In this document: piece by piece, positions 8,585-17,921 of the stretch
Layout: every line of letters starts with the position of its first letter
How positions within the stretch are numbered: position 1 is the stretch's first letter
Virus record (IMG/VR): IMGVR_UViG_3300034072_000758
Location: 363,030 to 427,029 of that record
Length of the DNA stretch: 64,000 nucleotides
Direction: 5' to 3' (one strand)
Source of the DNA: a virus
Notes under the pieces: model-generated
The model's input: the letters and a program-made list of their open reading frames with translations, nothing else
Database searches by the model: none
What the model was told of the DNA's origin: nothing
Position numbers and translations under genes: made by a program

Positions 8585-10549
8585 ATGAACAAGAACAAAG
8601 TAAACATTCCATCCAAAGTCCTTTCGGGGAAATTGCTTACTTCCGTTGGTAAAGACCTTTGGAATTTTAATGACGGTGATGAGTATTGGAGCGGGGGTTC
8701 GCAACCTCGCTTCTATACGTGGAATGTTACTTTGTCGGTTTCTTCTCAGAGACATTCATCGTCTCAAACTCGCAAGCCATATTTTTATGATGGTTTGGAT
8801 ATAAACACAAATATGTGGATTGCTGAACAGTCAACCGGTATTGCGCTTAAAATAACCTCCATAACATCTAAGACTGAGACCACAATTGATTGTGTGGTAG
8901 AAGATTATCTGCGTTATAATACATTGCGATTCTCTGGCGGAACAGGAAATGGTATCTTCGGCGAAGATACTCCGATTGTTATATTTCAATTAAATGAAGA
9001 TAATCTTCCTTTGATTGATCCGGTTCCTACTACTACTTCGAGTAGTTTCTATCCAAATTTGATGTCTCGTTTTTCGTTCACCGCGAAAAATTATTATTTT
9101 GAACTGTACAAAATCAATCATGATTTCAAAATTGGTGATCTTATTTCTGCTGATCCAGCCGGGTCGTCTTTTCAAAAAACCAGCCCCGATTATCCGCATA
9201 TTATCGGAGAGGTGACTTACACCTCCAACGGATCGAGTGTTTTTTTGGTCGATCCGTTTCAACAGATCAATGAAGATTTCGATTCGTTAATTGGTGATGT
9301 GGGCCAAGTCATTTATGCTAATGCTTCGGACGCTGGTGGAATGTCCCTTATGGGTAACCTTCCGGTCATGATTAAGCTTAGAAATAACACTAATTCTTTC
9401 GTGATTGGAAGTGGTTCCTCAACTGATGCCGGTGGTATCGTTAAACTAAATGGTATTTCGACTTCGGTTGGTGATGGTTCGGCATCCGATTTTGTTTCGT
9501 ATGTCAATGCTAATACGAATTTACATGGATGTGTGGCTTCTCTTCTCGCATCCCCTACAGTTATTTCCTCTGATCCTTCGCAGTTGGGATATGGTGAACC
9601 AGCTTTTTACATCACGGGTGGGAATTATCCGGTCGCATCTATCAATGGTGTAAATGTTACATTTACTACCACAACTGTTGGCGAAGCGTCATACGGGGAT
9701 ACTTATGCGCTGGAAGAAGATTTGGCGACCGACATCAATGCCGCTAATATTCCGTTTATTGTGGCTTCCACGGAAATGAATAAATTGAAAATCAGTAATA
9801 CTGATGGTGGTCCAATTGATATTGTAAACATCACTCCCGATTCTAGTGGCTACCATTTTGCTGGTACAGCTTCGGCATCTGGTCTTCCGCTTTCTACCCC
9901 AGCGAATACAAGTAGCGGGATGATTCGCTTGGATGCGGTCGATGCTCGCGCTATCAACGTGTATGACGAAATTGGTACAGCAGTAGATGATTTCGGATTG
10001 TATAGTTCTGAAAACGGTATCAAAGCTGCTGGTATTGTTATCGAGCAAGGTCTTCGCACTTCATCTAGCTATGTTGTGACGAACATTCCGGCCCGCGATT
10101 CTTTGAATGCGGTTTTTGGTGACATATGTTTCGTAACAGATAAAGGTAACTCGGAGTGGGGCTACTATATCTATACTCTTGCGTCAGAGTGGGTGAAATT
10201 CGCAGATAAGGATTCCGCCGCAACAGATGCGCAATCTCTCGAAATCGAGATCGACGCTGAGAGTGATTTAGAGGGTCTGATCGCCGTGGTTTCAAACGGA
10301 AGCGGTATCAATATGGTCACGGTCAAAGTAATAGAAGCTTTTGACGCACCAGCAACCGTATCGGTAGGAGACGACATAAACAACGTGAGATTAATGGATG
10401 TATCTCTCAATGATCTGACCGTTATTTCTGAATATTCATACACGCCATCATATCATTATACAACTGGTGGTGACACCAATATCAACTATTACTTGAACTT
10501 AAATGGTGCGACTACTGGTCGCGCAAAAATATCGATTTCTTACTCATAA
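8585..10549 (+). CDS. virion structural protein, probably tail fibre associated, 654 aa
   Basis: No domain recognised by name. Composition is rich in Ser, Thr, Asn and Asp, with repeated short beta-like stretches and no catalytic motif. Its position between two obvious fibre genes and the late-type box just upstream support a structural role. No Shine-Dalgarno precedes the ATG. Confidence 0.65.
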   Translation: MNKNKVNIPSKVLSGKLLTSVGKDLWNFNDGDEYWSGGSQPRFYTWNVTLSVSSQRHSSSQTRKPYFYDGLDINTNMWIAEQSTGIALKITSITSKTETTIDCVVEDYLRYNTLRFSGGTGNGIFGEDTPIVIFQLNEDNLPLIDPVPTTTSSSFYPNLMSRFSFTAKNYYFELYKINHDFKIGDLISADPAGSSFQKTSPDYPHIIGEVTYTSNGSSVFLVDPFQQINEDFDSLIGDVGQVIYANASDAGGMSLMGNLPVMIKLRNNTNSFVIGSGSSTDAGGIVKLNGISTSVGDGSASDFVSYVNANTNLHGCVASLLASPTVISSDPSQLGYGEPAFYITGGNYPVASINGVNVTFTTTTVGEASYGDTYALEEDLATDINAANIPFIVASTEMNKLKISNTDGGPIDIVNITPDSSGYHFAGTASASGLPLSTPANTSSGMIRLDAVDARAINVYDEIGTAVDDFGLYSSENGIKAAGIVIEQGLRTSSSYVVTNIPARDSLNAVFGDICFVTDKGNSEWGYYIYTLASEWVKFADKDSAATDAQSLEIEIDAESDLEGLIAVVSNGSGINMVTVKVIEAFDAPATVSVGDDINNVRLMDVSLNDLTVISEYSYTPSYHYTTGGDTNINYYLNLNGATTGRAKISISYS

Positions 10550-10595
10550 GAATACGATTTTTTCTAAGTCTGTAGTTAATAAAAACGACTTTCTC

Positions 10596-10603
10596 CATAA
10601 ATA
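10596..10603 (+). promoter_or_regulatory. T4-like late promoter CATAAATA
   Basis: Located 67 bases upstream of the coiled-coil fibre gene, in the only sizeable gap of the fibre module. Predicted transcription start about 10609. The leader then carries a GGTTAATAGTTAACC inverted repeat (about 10619) and AGGAG before the ATG. Confidence 0.6.
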
Positions 10604-10670
10604 CTGGTGCCTGAATTTTGGTTAATAGTTAACCAACACTTTAGTTTCAAACACCCTATAGGAGATACGT

Positions 10671-13600
10671 ATGTCTAATTTTAAAAATTTTGGACTTACA
10701 GGTGTCAGCAACGATGTTCAGTTTGGTAAAGGCGGCGCGCGCCTTACACAAATCAACGGGACATTTGCGGCAAAGAACGCTCAAGGTAACGCATTCGTAA
10801 GATTGCAAGTTGCCGAAGGTAATGCCGCTGAGGATGCTGTAACCGTAAGCCAACTGTCGAACGCAATTGCGAACGTCACAAGCCTCAATGATGGTCTTCA
10901 AGCCGAAATCGATGCTATTGAACTTGGCGCTGGTCTGAACACAGACGGCACATATTCGGCCCCGGTTTCGTCCAATTATCTGGAAAACGCAACCAGCCTC
11001 CGTGACGCTGATTCGCTTTTGGACGCCGCTCTCAAGTCGAACGTTGACGCTGTTTATACACGTCTCGATTCGGCAGACGCAAACACTACCGCTCTGTCCG
11101 GTAACGTAACTGCCCTAGAAGGCGATGTCGCCGCTCTGGAAGGCCGCGTTGACACAGTTGAAACAGACCTTGCTACATTGGAATCTGATCTGGCTGCTGA
11201 GACCTCCGCTCGTGAAGCCGCTGATCTGGCTATCAATTCGAACGTTTCGGCTGTTGCTGCTAACGTAGCCGCTGTTGCTTCGGGCCTGTCAAACACCAAC
11301 GCAAACGTTTCCGCTCTGGAAGGTCGTGTAGTCACAGCCGAAGGCGACATCGACGCTCTCGAAACACGCATGACAGCCGTCGAAGCCAACACTTCCGGCA
11401 TCGCCGACCGTGTTGACGCTCTGGAAGCTAACGTCACAACACTTCAAGGTGATGTTTCCGCTCTGGAAATCGATCTGGCTGCTGAGACCTCCGCTCGTGA
11501 AGCCGCTGATCTGGCTATCAATTCGAACGTTTCGGCTGTTGCTGCTAACGTATCGGCTCTCCAAAGCGACGTTGCTGATCTGGAAGCTGGTCTGGCACAA
11601 GAAATCCTCGACCGTACCGCTGCGGATGATGCTCTGGAACTGGCTCTGGCCAATACAGATGCAAACGTTGCTACACTGTCGGGTTCCCTGTCGAACACCA
11701 ACGCTAACGTAGCCGCTCTGGCTGCTAACGCTGTTCTTAAGGACGGTTCGGTTGCCTTCACTGGCGCTCTGAACATGGGTAACCACCTGATCTCGAACGT
11801 GGCTGAACCAGTATCCGCTCAGGACGCTGCTACAAAGAACTACGTCGATGGTAAGGTTGCTGGTCTGGGTAACGCTTTTGACTACAAAGGCACAATCGAC
11901 GCAGAAGGCGGTATCGACGCTGATACAGACACACAGTTTGATCTCGGTCGTGAAGCTGGTGACTACTATAAGATTGCCGTTGCTGGTGAAGTTACATCCG
12001 GCGCTGTCACAATCTTCTTCAACGTAGGCGACGGTCTGGTTTGGAACATTGCTGGTGGTATCGATAAGATCGACAACACTGATTCGGTTGTTCTCGGAAC
12101 TGCTGGTCAGATTGAAGTTTCTGGTACAACAGACGTAGGCTTTACCGTTTCTATCGATGGTGATTATACTGCCGCTCGTCAACAAGAAGTTTCTGACGAA
12201 GCTAACGCTCGTGTCGCCGCCGATGGTATTCTGACACAAGCTATTTCCGACGAAGCTAACACCCGCGCTGCTGCTGATACTCTGATCAACAACGCCATCG
12301 ACGCTGTTGAAGCTGATCTGGCTAACACCAACGCTAACGTAGCGGTCGTTGTTTCCAATCTGGCCAACACAGACGCAAACGTTGCCGCTCTGGATGGTCG
12401 TGTAGACACTGCCGAAGCCGACATCAACGCTCTGGAACTGGCTCTGGCCAACACAGACGCAAACGTTGCCGCTCTGGATGGTCGTCTGACAGCAGTTGAA
12501 GCCAACACAACCGGCATTGCTGGTCGTGTTGACGCTCTGGAAGCTAATTCGGTAATCCTGTTCTCGAATGTTGCCGCTCTGGAAGCCGCTGATACAGCAA
12601 TCAATGCCAACGTTGCCGCTCTGGCCGCTGATCTGGCTAATACCAATGCTGATCTGGCTACTCTGGAAGGCCGCGTTGACACTGTTGAAACAGACCTCGC
12701 CACACTGGAAGGTCGTGTTGATACAGCCGAAGCCGACATCAACGCTCTGGAAGCTGCTGACGTTCTGATCAATTCGAACGTAACGGCTCTGACCGGAACT
12801 GTTTCGGACCTTCAAGATGAAGTTGACGCAACACAAGCGGGTGCTGGTCTGGCAACAGACGGTTCATATGTTGTGCCAACAGGTACAACTTATATCAACA
12901 ACACAACATCGCTCGCCAATGCCACTCTGGCTCTGGACGTTGCTGTTGCTAACGTTGCGCAAGCTCTCGAAAACCTCCAACAAGACGAAATCATTTCGCT
13001 CGATACTTTCACATCGGTTAAGGCTGCTAACACAGGCACACAGTTCAACGGAAACGTTGACGGTACTAAGACCCTCGTTGGTGAAGTTCTGGCCGGTGCG
13101 GCGACAGACTCCAAGTTCGTTCTTGACACAAGAACTGCTGGTGAAATCGCTATCTCGGCTGTTTCTAACACTGCCACAGACGTTGATCTGCGACTGGTTG
13201 CGCAAGGCGCTGGTCACGTAATCATCGGCGAAACAGGCGTTGGTTTCATCCAAGCCGACGATGGCTACGACATGACCGTTGCTGGTGGTGTTGGTGCTGA
13301 TCTGAATCTCTTGGGCGCTGCCGTAAAGATCGGTTCGGAAGATGGAACATCGGTTGCTGAGTTCGTCGGTACAAACGGCGCTGCTACAAAGGTAACTGTA
13401 ACCAACGGCAACACTGCTGTTACTTTCGCTGCTACTGGCGCAACAAACACAGACCTCGTATTTGCTCCTTCGGGAACAGGTTCGGTCAATGTTTCGAACG
13501 CTAAGATCACAGGCGTTGCTAACGCTGTTGCTACCACAGACGCAGTAAACAAGGGTCAACTGGATACAGCGGTCGCCGCTTCTCAAGTTGGTTCCCTGCG

Positions 13601-13913
13601 CACTGTAGTTGCTTCGCTCACAGAAGTTGACGGCACAGTTGACATCGGCGTTGTTCTCGGAACAGTCGTTCGTATCAAGGTTCTGGTAACTGGTGCTTTC
13701 GGTTCGGGTACAACTATCACAGTTGGTTCGGACGCTGGTACAGCTAACGAACTCGCAACTGCTTCGGACATCGATGAAGCTGCCGCTGGTGTTTACATCA
13801 TCGAAACAGTTAAACAATACCTGTCGTCTTCGACAATCCAAGCAACAATCACCAACTCTACTCTGTCGGGTACTGGTGCTGCTAAGGTTATCGTTGAGTA
13901 CATCGCTGAGTAA
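10671..13913 (+). CDS. long coiled-coil tail fibre protein
   Basis: 1080 aa. The N terminus (FGLTGVSNDVQFGKGG, then AFVRLQVAEGNAAEDAVTVSQL) resembles the virion-attachment start of structural proteins in T4-like phages. Residues about 130-360 and 500-700 are heptad-like repeats built from LEGRVDTVETDLATLE and ALANTDANVAALDGR. These predict a long trimeric coiled coil. Between them lies a typical fibre linker (FTGALNMGNHLISNV...AATKNYVDGK). The C terminus is beta-rich. AGGAG precedes the ATG, and a strong terminator follows. Confidence 0.85.
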   Translation: MSNFKNFGLTGVSNDVQFGKGGARLTQINGTFAAKNAQGNAFVRLQVAEGNAAEDAVTVSQLSNAIANVTSLNDGLQAEIDAIELGAGLNTDGTYSAPVSSNYLENATSLRDADSLLDAALKSNVDAVYTRLDSADANTTALSGNVTALEGDVAALEGRVDTVETDLATLESDLAAETSAREAADLAINSNVSAVAANVAAVASGLSNTNANVSALEGRVVTAEGDIDALETRMTAVEANTSGIADRVDALEANVTTLQGDVSALEIDLAAETSAREAADLAINSNVSAVAANVSALQSDVADLEAGLAQEILDRTAADDALELALANTDANVATLSGSLSNTNANVAALAANAVLKDGSVAFTGALNMGNHLISNVAEPVSAQDAATKNYVDGKVAGLGNAFDYKGTIDAEGGIDADTDTQFDLGREAGDYYKIAVAGEVTSGAVTIFFNVGDGLVWNIAGGIDKIDNTDSVVLGTAGQIEVSGTTDVGFTVSIDGDYTAARQQEVSDEANARVAADGILTQAISDEANTRAAADTLINNAIDAVEADLANTNANVAVVVSNLANTDANVAALDGRVDTAEADINALELALANTDANVAALDGRLTAVEANTTGIAGRVDALEANSVILFSNVAALEAADTAINANVAALAADLANTNADLATLEGRVDTVETDLATLEGRVDTAEADINALEAADVLINSNVTALTGTVSDLQDEVDATQAGAGLATDGSYVVPTGTTYINNTTSLANATLALDVAVANVAQALENLQQDEIISLDTFTSVKAANTGTQFNGNVDGTKTLVGEVLAGAATDSKFVLDTRTAGEIAISAVSNTATDVDLRLVAQGAGHVIIGETGVGFIQADDGYDMTVAGGVGADLNLLGAAVKIGSEDGTSVAEFVGTNGAATKVTVTNGNTAVTFAATGATNTDLVFAPSGTGSVNVSNAKITGVANAVATTDAVNKGQLDTAVAASQVGSLRTVVASLTEVDGTVDIGVVLGTVVRIKVLVTGAFGSGTTITVGSDAGTANELATASDIDEAAAGVYIIETVKQYLSSSTIQATITNSTLSGTGAAKVIVEYIAE

Positions 13914-13940
13914 TCAGTAATATACAAGACTAAAAACACT

Positions 13941-13970
13941 AAGGACTGTGCTTCGGCACAGTCCTTTTTT
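13941..13970 (+). terminator. intrinsic terminator of the fibre operon
   Basis: Stem AAGGACTGTG/CACAGTCCTT with a CTTCGG-type loop and a six-T tail. Confidence 0.9.
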
Positions 13971-14005
13971 ATTGATCTAAAGTAAAATTCTTTAATTTCA
14001 GTGGG

Positions 14006-14033
14006 TTGACAGCATTCTTATATGTGATATAAT
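14006..14033 (+). promoter_or_regulatory. consensus sigma70 promoter
   Basis: TTGACA (14006-14011), 16 bases, TATAAT (14028-14033): perfect match to both hexamers. It drives the metalloprotease gene and shows that the earlier in-frame ATG at 14032 lies inside the -10 box. Confidence 0.85.
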
Positions 14034-14082
14034 GGTGTCTGTAGTGGTGAATACCATTCTTTCTAATTTGGGAAGTAATAAT

Positions 14083-14607
14083 ATGAAAAGAGAACGCGAT
14101 TCTCAGCGCTCTAAGCTTTATAAAGCCGAAGGGGTATTAGGGAAATATTCTAAACGTCTCGAAACTGTACCGCAGATAGAGCGTTATGTAAAAAAGGTCA
14201 GTGAGAAAGCCACCATCCAGCGTCGATATAAGCGTTTCTTGACGAGAAATATTATTGTGCGAGACGGGCGAGGTCGTCTCAGTGCTGGGGGTGACTATTC
14301 TGGAATTTGGATGCCGGTATGGTCTCGCACGGAATATCTGGTACTTCACGAATTGTCTCACACGCTTACTCAGCGAAAATACGGCCAGAAAGTCGCCGGT
14401 CATGGTTGGCAATATGCGGCGATCTATCTGGACCTTGTTCGTTTTGCATTGGGTGTAGAAGCGTTCGAATCTCTCAAAGAAAGTTTCAAAAAACATAAGG
14501 TTCGTTTCTCGGAAAAGAAAACTCGTCAGATTACAGATGAGCAACGCAAAGTTCTTATCGAACGAATGGCAAAGGCGCGCGAAGCAAAAGGGAAAAAGGC
14601 GGCGTAA
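14083..14607 (+). CDS. SprT-like zinc metalloprotease
   Basis: 174 aa. The zincin motif HELSH (in YLVLHELSHTLTQRKYG) is followed by GHGWQYAAIY. A third His just before a Trp is the arrangement of SprT/Spartan-type proteases, which act on DNA-bound proteins. The N-terminal third is very basic, as is the C-terminal tail (KAREAKGKKAA), suiting nucleic-acid association. No C-terminal zinc ribbon is present. ATG 14083 preferred: the upstream ATG falls in the promoter and GGAAG precedes this one. Confidence 0.75.
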   Translation: MKRERDSQRSKLYKAEGVLGKYSKRLETVPQIERYVKKVSEKATIQRRYKRFLTRNIIVRDGRGRLSAGGDYSGIWMPVWSRTEYLVLHELSHTLTQRKYGQKVAGHGWQYAAIYLDLVRFALGVEAFESLKESFKKHKVRFSEKKTRQITDEQRKVLIERMAKAREAKGKKAA

Positions 14608-14618
14608 GCCGTCTTTTT
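14595..14618 (+). terminator. intrinsic terminator overlapping a stop codon
   Basis: Stem AAAGGCGGC/GCCGTCTTT (one G-T pair) with loop GTAA, which contains the stop codon, then T residues. A late-type promoter starts immediately after it. Confidence 0.65.
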
Positions 14619-14626
14619 CATAAATA
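14619..14626 (+). promoter_or_regulatory. T4-like late promoter CATAAATA
   Basis: About 38 bases upstream of the RyR-domain gene, just after a terminator. Predicted +1 about 14632. Confidence 0.5.
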
Positions 14627-14664
14627 TATACATAGTATTAAAAGGAAAATGGATCAATAGGATA

Positions 14665-15240
14665 ATGGAATTAAAGCTTATCAGCCTTGTTGAACTGCCA
14701 CTGGAAGTCATGAAAGACTGGTATTCCTGTGTAAAGATGTATGCACCGGAAGGATGTATATCGACGGTACAGAAGAAAACTCCAACGGGGTATAAGGATG
14801 TTTGCCTTGCGGTCAAGCGTATTGGTGATAAGTTTGAATACGTAATCGCATTAACCCGCAATCTCTCCGAAGAGGAAGTCGAAGAGATCATCGAAAACTT
14901 CGATTACAACGGGGATTATTCCATTGAATCATCGTCCGATCCAATTCAATCTCTGACGATGGACGAAGACAATTACGAGCATATCTGTACCCAGATGGCT
15001 AAACATCGCCACGAGAAGTGGGTAAGAGAGCGTATAGAAGATGGCTGGCGATATGGCCCAGCTATGAGCTTGAAGAACAAGACTTCGCCTCTTCTTAAGC
15101 CGTGGCATGAATTATCAGACGAGCATAAGACCGTTGATCGTGATGAACCAGAACAGATCATAAAGATGCTGGCCGACAACGGCTATTATGTGATCAGTAA
15201 ACACGAACTTGAAGGTATTAAAGCTCTGTTGAGGCTCTGA
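14665..15240 (+). CDS. RyR (ryanodine receptor repeat) domain protein
   Basis: 191 aa. Residues about 95-180 match the RyR domain pattern: an HEKWVRERIEDGWRYGP core, then a KTSPLLKPWHELSDEHK segment, then an EQIIKMLADNGY helix. In ryanodine receptors these repeats are structural. In prokaryotic and phage proteins their role is unclear and may involve ligand binding. The N-terminal 90 residues form an unrecognised alpha/beta region. The late-type promoter upstream would suit late expression. Confidence 0.7.
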   Translation: MELKLISLVELPLEVMKDWYSCVKMYAPEGCISTVQKKTPTGYKDVCLAVKRIGDKFEYVIALTRNLSEEEVEEIIENFDYNGDYSIESSSDPIQSLTMDEDNYEHICTQMAKHRHEKWVRERIEDGWRYGPAMSLKNKTSPLLKPWHELSDEHKTVDRDEPEQIIKMLADNGYYVISKHELEGIKALLRL

Positions 15241-15248
15241 TATTTAAA

Positions 15249-15278
15249 TTGAAAGTAAATTCGTTCATATGTTATGGT
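15249..15278 (+). promoter_or_regulatory. sigma70-like promoter of the ligase gene
   Basis: TTGAAA (15249-15254) preceded by TTTAAA, 18-base spacer, TATGGT (15273-15278). Predicted +1 falls on or next to the ATG at 15285. Confidence 0.5.
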
Positions 15279-15284
15279 TAATCC

Positions 15285-16631
15285 ATGAACGAGATTTTGA
15301 ACATCATAGCCGCCCTCGAAGCTACCACAAAACGTAGTGACAAAGATCAAATCCTCATGGATGCCTTCATGTCGAAGAACTACCAGTTCTTCATTGGCCT
15401 CCAATATGCTTATGACAGTATGATCACGTTCGGCGTCAAAAAAGTCCCTCTGATAGAAGATACCGAAGAGATCGAAGGAACTCTGACATTTGATCAGTTC
15501 ATTGCTCTTTGTGACCAATTAGCCGCGCGCAAACTTACAGGAAACGCAGCAAAGACAGCGATCAACAACGCGGCTATGGCTTGTGACGCGAATCTCTGGA
15601 ACAATTTCTTCCGCCGCATCTTGTTGAAGGATATGCGCTGTGGAATCGATGTGAGTTCGATCAACAAGGTGCTGACGAAACTTTCCATATCCGGGGGTGA
15701 TCGTTTCCTTGTTCCCACCTTCGAATGTCAATCGGGGTATGACGTAAATAAGCATCCAAAGAAAATGGTCGGTCAGAAAATGATCGACACTAAGATGGAT
15801 GGTGCTCGCTGCTTGGCGGTAATCGATCCGGTGAATATGACGGCAAAGCTCTATACGCGCACCGGTAATGACATCGTAAATTACCCACATATCGAACGCG
15901 CGCTATTAAATCATTTCGCGCCCGCCTTTGACCAGAAGATCGTATTGGATGGCGAACTTATGGCTGACACGTTCAAAGGTGTCATGGAACAACTGAATCG
16001 AAAAAAGAATGTAGATACGTCCACTTCTCGATACTGTGTGTTTGACATCATCCCTTATGATCATTTCGCCAAGGGACAGTCGCCCATTACACAAATCGAA
16101 CGTCACCAGATGCTTATGGCACTCCATGAACAATTCACGTCCAGCGGGGGCGTCGTGTCCCTCACGCCGAAGATGATGATCAATCTGGACACCGAAGAAG
16201 GCCGACTGGCTCTGAAAGAGTACAACAAGACCGTGCTGGAAAATGGTTTTGAAGGCGTTATGATCAAAGACCCATTCGCGCCATATATTTGTAAAAAGAA
16301 CACAAATTGGCTCAAGCTCAAGCCATTTATTGAGGTGAGTCTGAAAGTTGTAGGTCTTCTCGATGGCGACGAAAATAAAAAATTCAGCGATGTAGTTGGA
16401 TCACTCGTGTGTGAGGGCGAAGACGAAGGTGTGTTTTATAAAGCGCAAGTCAGCAGCGGTATTTCCGAGGAAGAACGTGCTTTATGGAAAGCCGATCCTA
16501 ATTTAGTGCTTGGACTTGTCGCAGAAATAATTGCGATGGAGTCGGACTTTGTTGAAAAAGGTAATTATTACTCTTTGCGTCATCCTCGTTTGAAAGGATT
16601 TCGAGGATTTAAGAAGGGTGAAAAAATATAA
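15285..16631 (+). CDS. ATP-dependent DNA ligase
   Basis: 448 aa, close to the T4 gp30 size class. It seals nicks, for example between Okazaki fragments, through a lysyl-AMP intermediate. Motif I is DTKMDGAR with the nucleophilic Lys near residue 170. Motif III region DGELM, motif IV EGVMIKD and motif V WLKLKPF follow in order. The N-terminal 150 residues are the helical DNA-binding domain. No Shine-Dalgarno is visible, and the promoter position suggests a leaderless mRNA. Confidence 0.92.
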   Translation: MNEILNIIAALEATTKRSDKDQILMDAFMSKNYQFFIGLQYAYDSMITFGVKKVPLIEDTEEIEGTLTFDQFIALCDQLAARKLTGNAAKTAINNAAMACDANLWNNFFRRILLKDMRCGIDVSSINKVLTKLSISGGDRFLVPTFECQSGYDVNKHPKKMVGQKMIDTKMDGARCLAVIDPVNMTAKLYTRTGNDIVNYPHIERALLNHFAPAFDQKIVLDGELMADTFKGVMEQLNRKKNVDTSTSRYCVFDIIPYDHFAKGQSPITQIERHQMLMALHEQFTSSGGVVSLTPKMMINLDTEEGRLALKEYNKTVLENGFEGVMIKDPFAPYICKKNTNWLKLKPFIEVSLKVVGLLDGDENKKFSDVVGSLVCEGEDEGVFYKAQVSSGISEEERALWKADPNLVLGLVAEIIAMESDFVEKGNYYSLRHPRLKGFRGFKKGEKI

Positions 16632-16705
16632 CGTTTCTTAACAATTTTCTTATTGCGGCGGGCTTCATCTTTATGATACGGTTACGTTAACCATAATTAT
16701 AGAGT

Positions 16706-17296
16706 ATGCGTATGTCCTCAGTCTCACAAGCCGAACAGACCCCCGCCAAGTATGGAGTTGTGATTACAAAGAAGTTCTACAAGGATTTCAAAATTGAGCC
16801 TACGAGTCGGTTGTTCTACGGCAAGTTTCCATATCGTATAGAATACGTAAGTCGTCACACCTATTTGACGCCGCAAGGTGATAAAGAAATATATCACCAA
16901 AATAGAAGCAAATATTTCAAGAATGTTGAGGATATGAATGCTTTCATTGCTGAATATTCTCCACGCCGCACGTTACACAAGTTTAAGGTCATAAATGTGC
17001 CGATCTCGGAAAAGCATATGACCGCTCTCAAATCTCCCAATAAAGATCATTTGAATAAAGTCGTATATCGACAGACATATTTTCTACGGGAATATAAGTA
17101 TTGCTGGGAGCTTCGCCGCGAAGTAACCGAGCTTCAACGAAATCTACTCAATGAAAAGTACCCGGAACTTGTAGTGAGTTCTCGAAACTTATTCGCTAAA
17201 ATTTCCCTAGATGACGATATGCACGTGTTCCTTGAAGTAGCAGGAATGCGAGTGAAACAAGTAACAGAAGTAATCCTTATAGAGGAAGTCGCGTAA
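16706..17296 (+). CDS. hypothetical protein, 196 aa
   Basis: No family recognised. Basic, with aromatic-rich segments such as YRQTYFLREYKYCWELRRE. A second ATG at 16712 has better spacing to AGAG and may be the true start. Upstream (about 16690) is a GTTAACCATAAT element, similar to sequences before several other genes here. First of a three-gene run with touching ends. Confidence 0.65.
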   Translation: MRMSSVSQAEQTPAKYGVVITKKFYKDFKIEPTSRLFYGKFPYRIEYVSRHTYLTPQGDKEIYHQNRSKYFKNVEDMNAFIAEYSPRRTLHKFKVINVPISEKHMTALKSPNKDHLNKVVYRQTYFLREYKYCWELRREVTELQRNLLNEKYPELVVSSRNLFAKISLDDDMHVFLEVAGMRVKQVTEVILIEEVA

Positions 17297-17650
17297 ATGA
17301 CAAAGCTTAATACAAAAATCGTTCGCCAACTGGTTTCATCTGGCGACATTCGTTTGAATACCGAAATTGAAGCTACCTATAGTGTGGCTGATTTGTCTGG
17401 ACTTCCTGTAGCGACTTCGACCGGACGCTTCCGGGTACAAACTATTAAGATTATTAACGAGATCGCATACATTCATTGCTTAGACCCTGATTCCAAGACA
17501 CATAAAATCATTGCCGAAAACGTACTATCCATAGACGGTATGGATGTATCCCGGTTCGTTAATTCAAGTTTCAACAGTAACGTCCAGTCTTCAATCATCA
17601 CCGCACCGCGTAAGCGCGGTCGGCCAAGAAAGAATGCTATCAATGGCTGA
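17297..17650 (+). CDS. hypothetical protein with AT-hook-like C terminus, 117 aa
   Basis: The start follows the previous stop directly. The body looks beta-rich and unknown. The C terminus ends in PRKRGRPRKN, a GRP core flanked by basic residues as in AT-hook minor-groove DNA-binding motifs. A DNA-associated role is inferred from that alone. Confidence 0.65.
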   Translation: MTKLNTKIVRQLVSSGDIRLNTEIEATYSVADLSGLPVATSTGRFRVQTIKIINEIAYIHCLDPDSKTHKIIAENVLSIDGMDVSRFVNSSFNSNVQSSIITAPRKRGRPRKNAING

Positions 17651-17897
17651 TAATATCATTGATAGCCCAATACTTCGTATCACCAAAGATTACGAAAAAA
17701 GACTTCGAGCAAAGCAAAAAGAGATTGATGATCTCCAAACAAAGATTAATACTGTTCGCGGTATTAATGAAATGCTTAAGCTTGAAATTTTAAACTTGGA
17801 GAATACTATTATGAATTTGAATAATTCCGTAGTACAAGCCACCGAACACGTCAAAAAATTAAAGAATAATCTACCAGAAGACCTTGATAATATTTGA
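17643..17897 (+). CDS. small coiled-coil protein, 84 aa
   Basis: Starts at the ATG at 17643, overlapping the previous stop by eight bases. Nearly the whole protein is a predicted coiled coil (KDYEKRLRAKQKEIDDLQ, then heptads to the end). Function unknown; probably oligomeric. Confidence 0.65.
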   Translation: MADNIIDSPILRITKDYEKRLRAKQKEIDDLQTKINTVRGINEMLKLEILNLENTIMNLNNSVVQATEHVKKLKNNLPEDLDNI

Positions 17898-17912
17898 TCC
17901 CTCTGTTAGAAT
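17884..17912 (+). promoter_or_regulatory. sigma70-like promoter of the HNH gene
   Basis: TTGATA (17884-17889), 17 bases, TAGAAT (17907-17912). The predicted +1 is about three bases before the ATG at 17922. Confidence 0.55.
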
Positions 17913-17921
17913 AGCAGTATT

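Noticed and set aside
11289-12836. Long open frame (515 codons) on the minus strand
   Set aside because: It is the mirror of the repetitive coiled-coil fibre gene at 10671-13913. Its composition (Ser/Val/Cys/Gln-rich, repeated) is an artefact of the repeats; no ribosome-binding site or promoter.
12864-13841. Another long minus-strand frame opposite the coiled-coil fibre gene
   Set aside because: Cys/Ser/Asn-rich shadow of the coding strand, with no homology signal and no start context.
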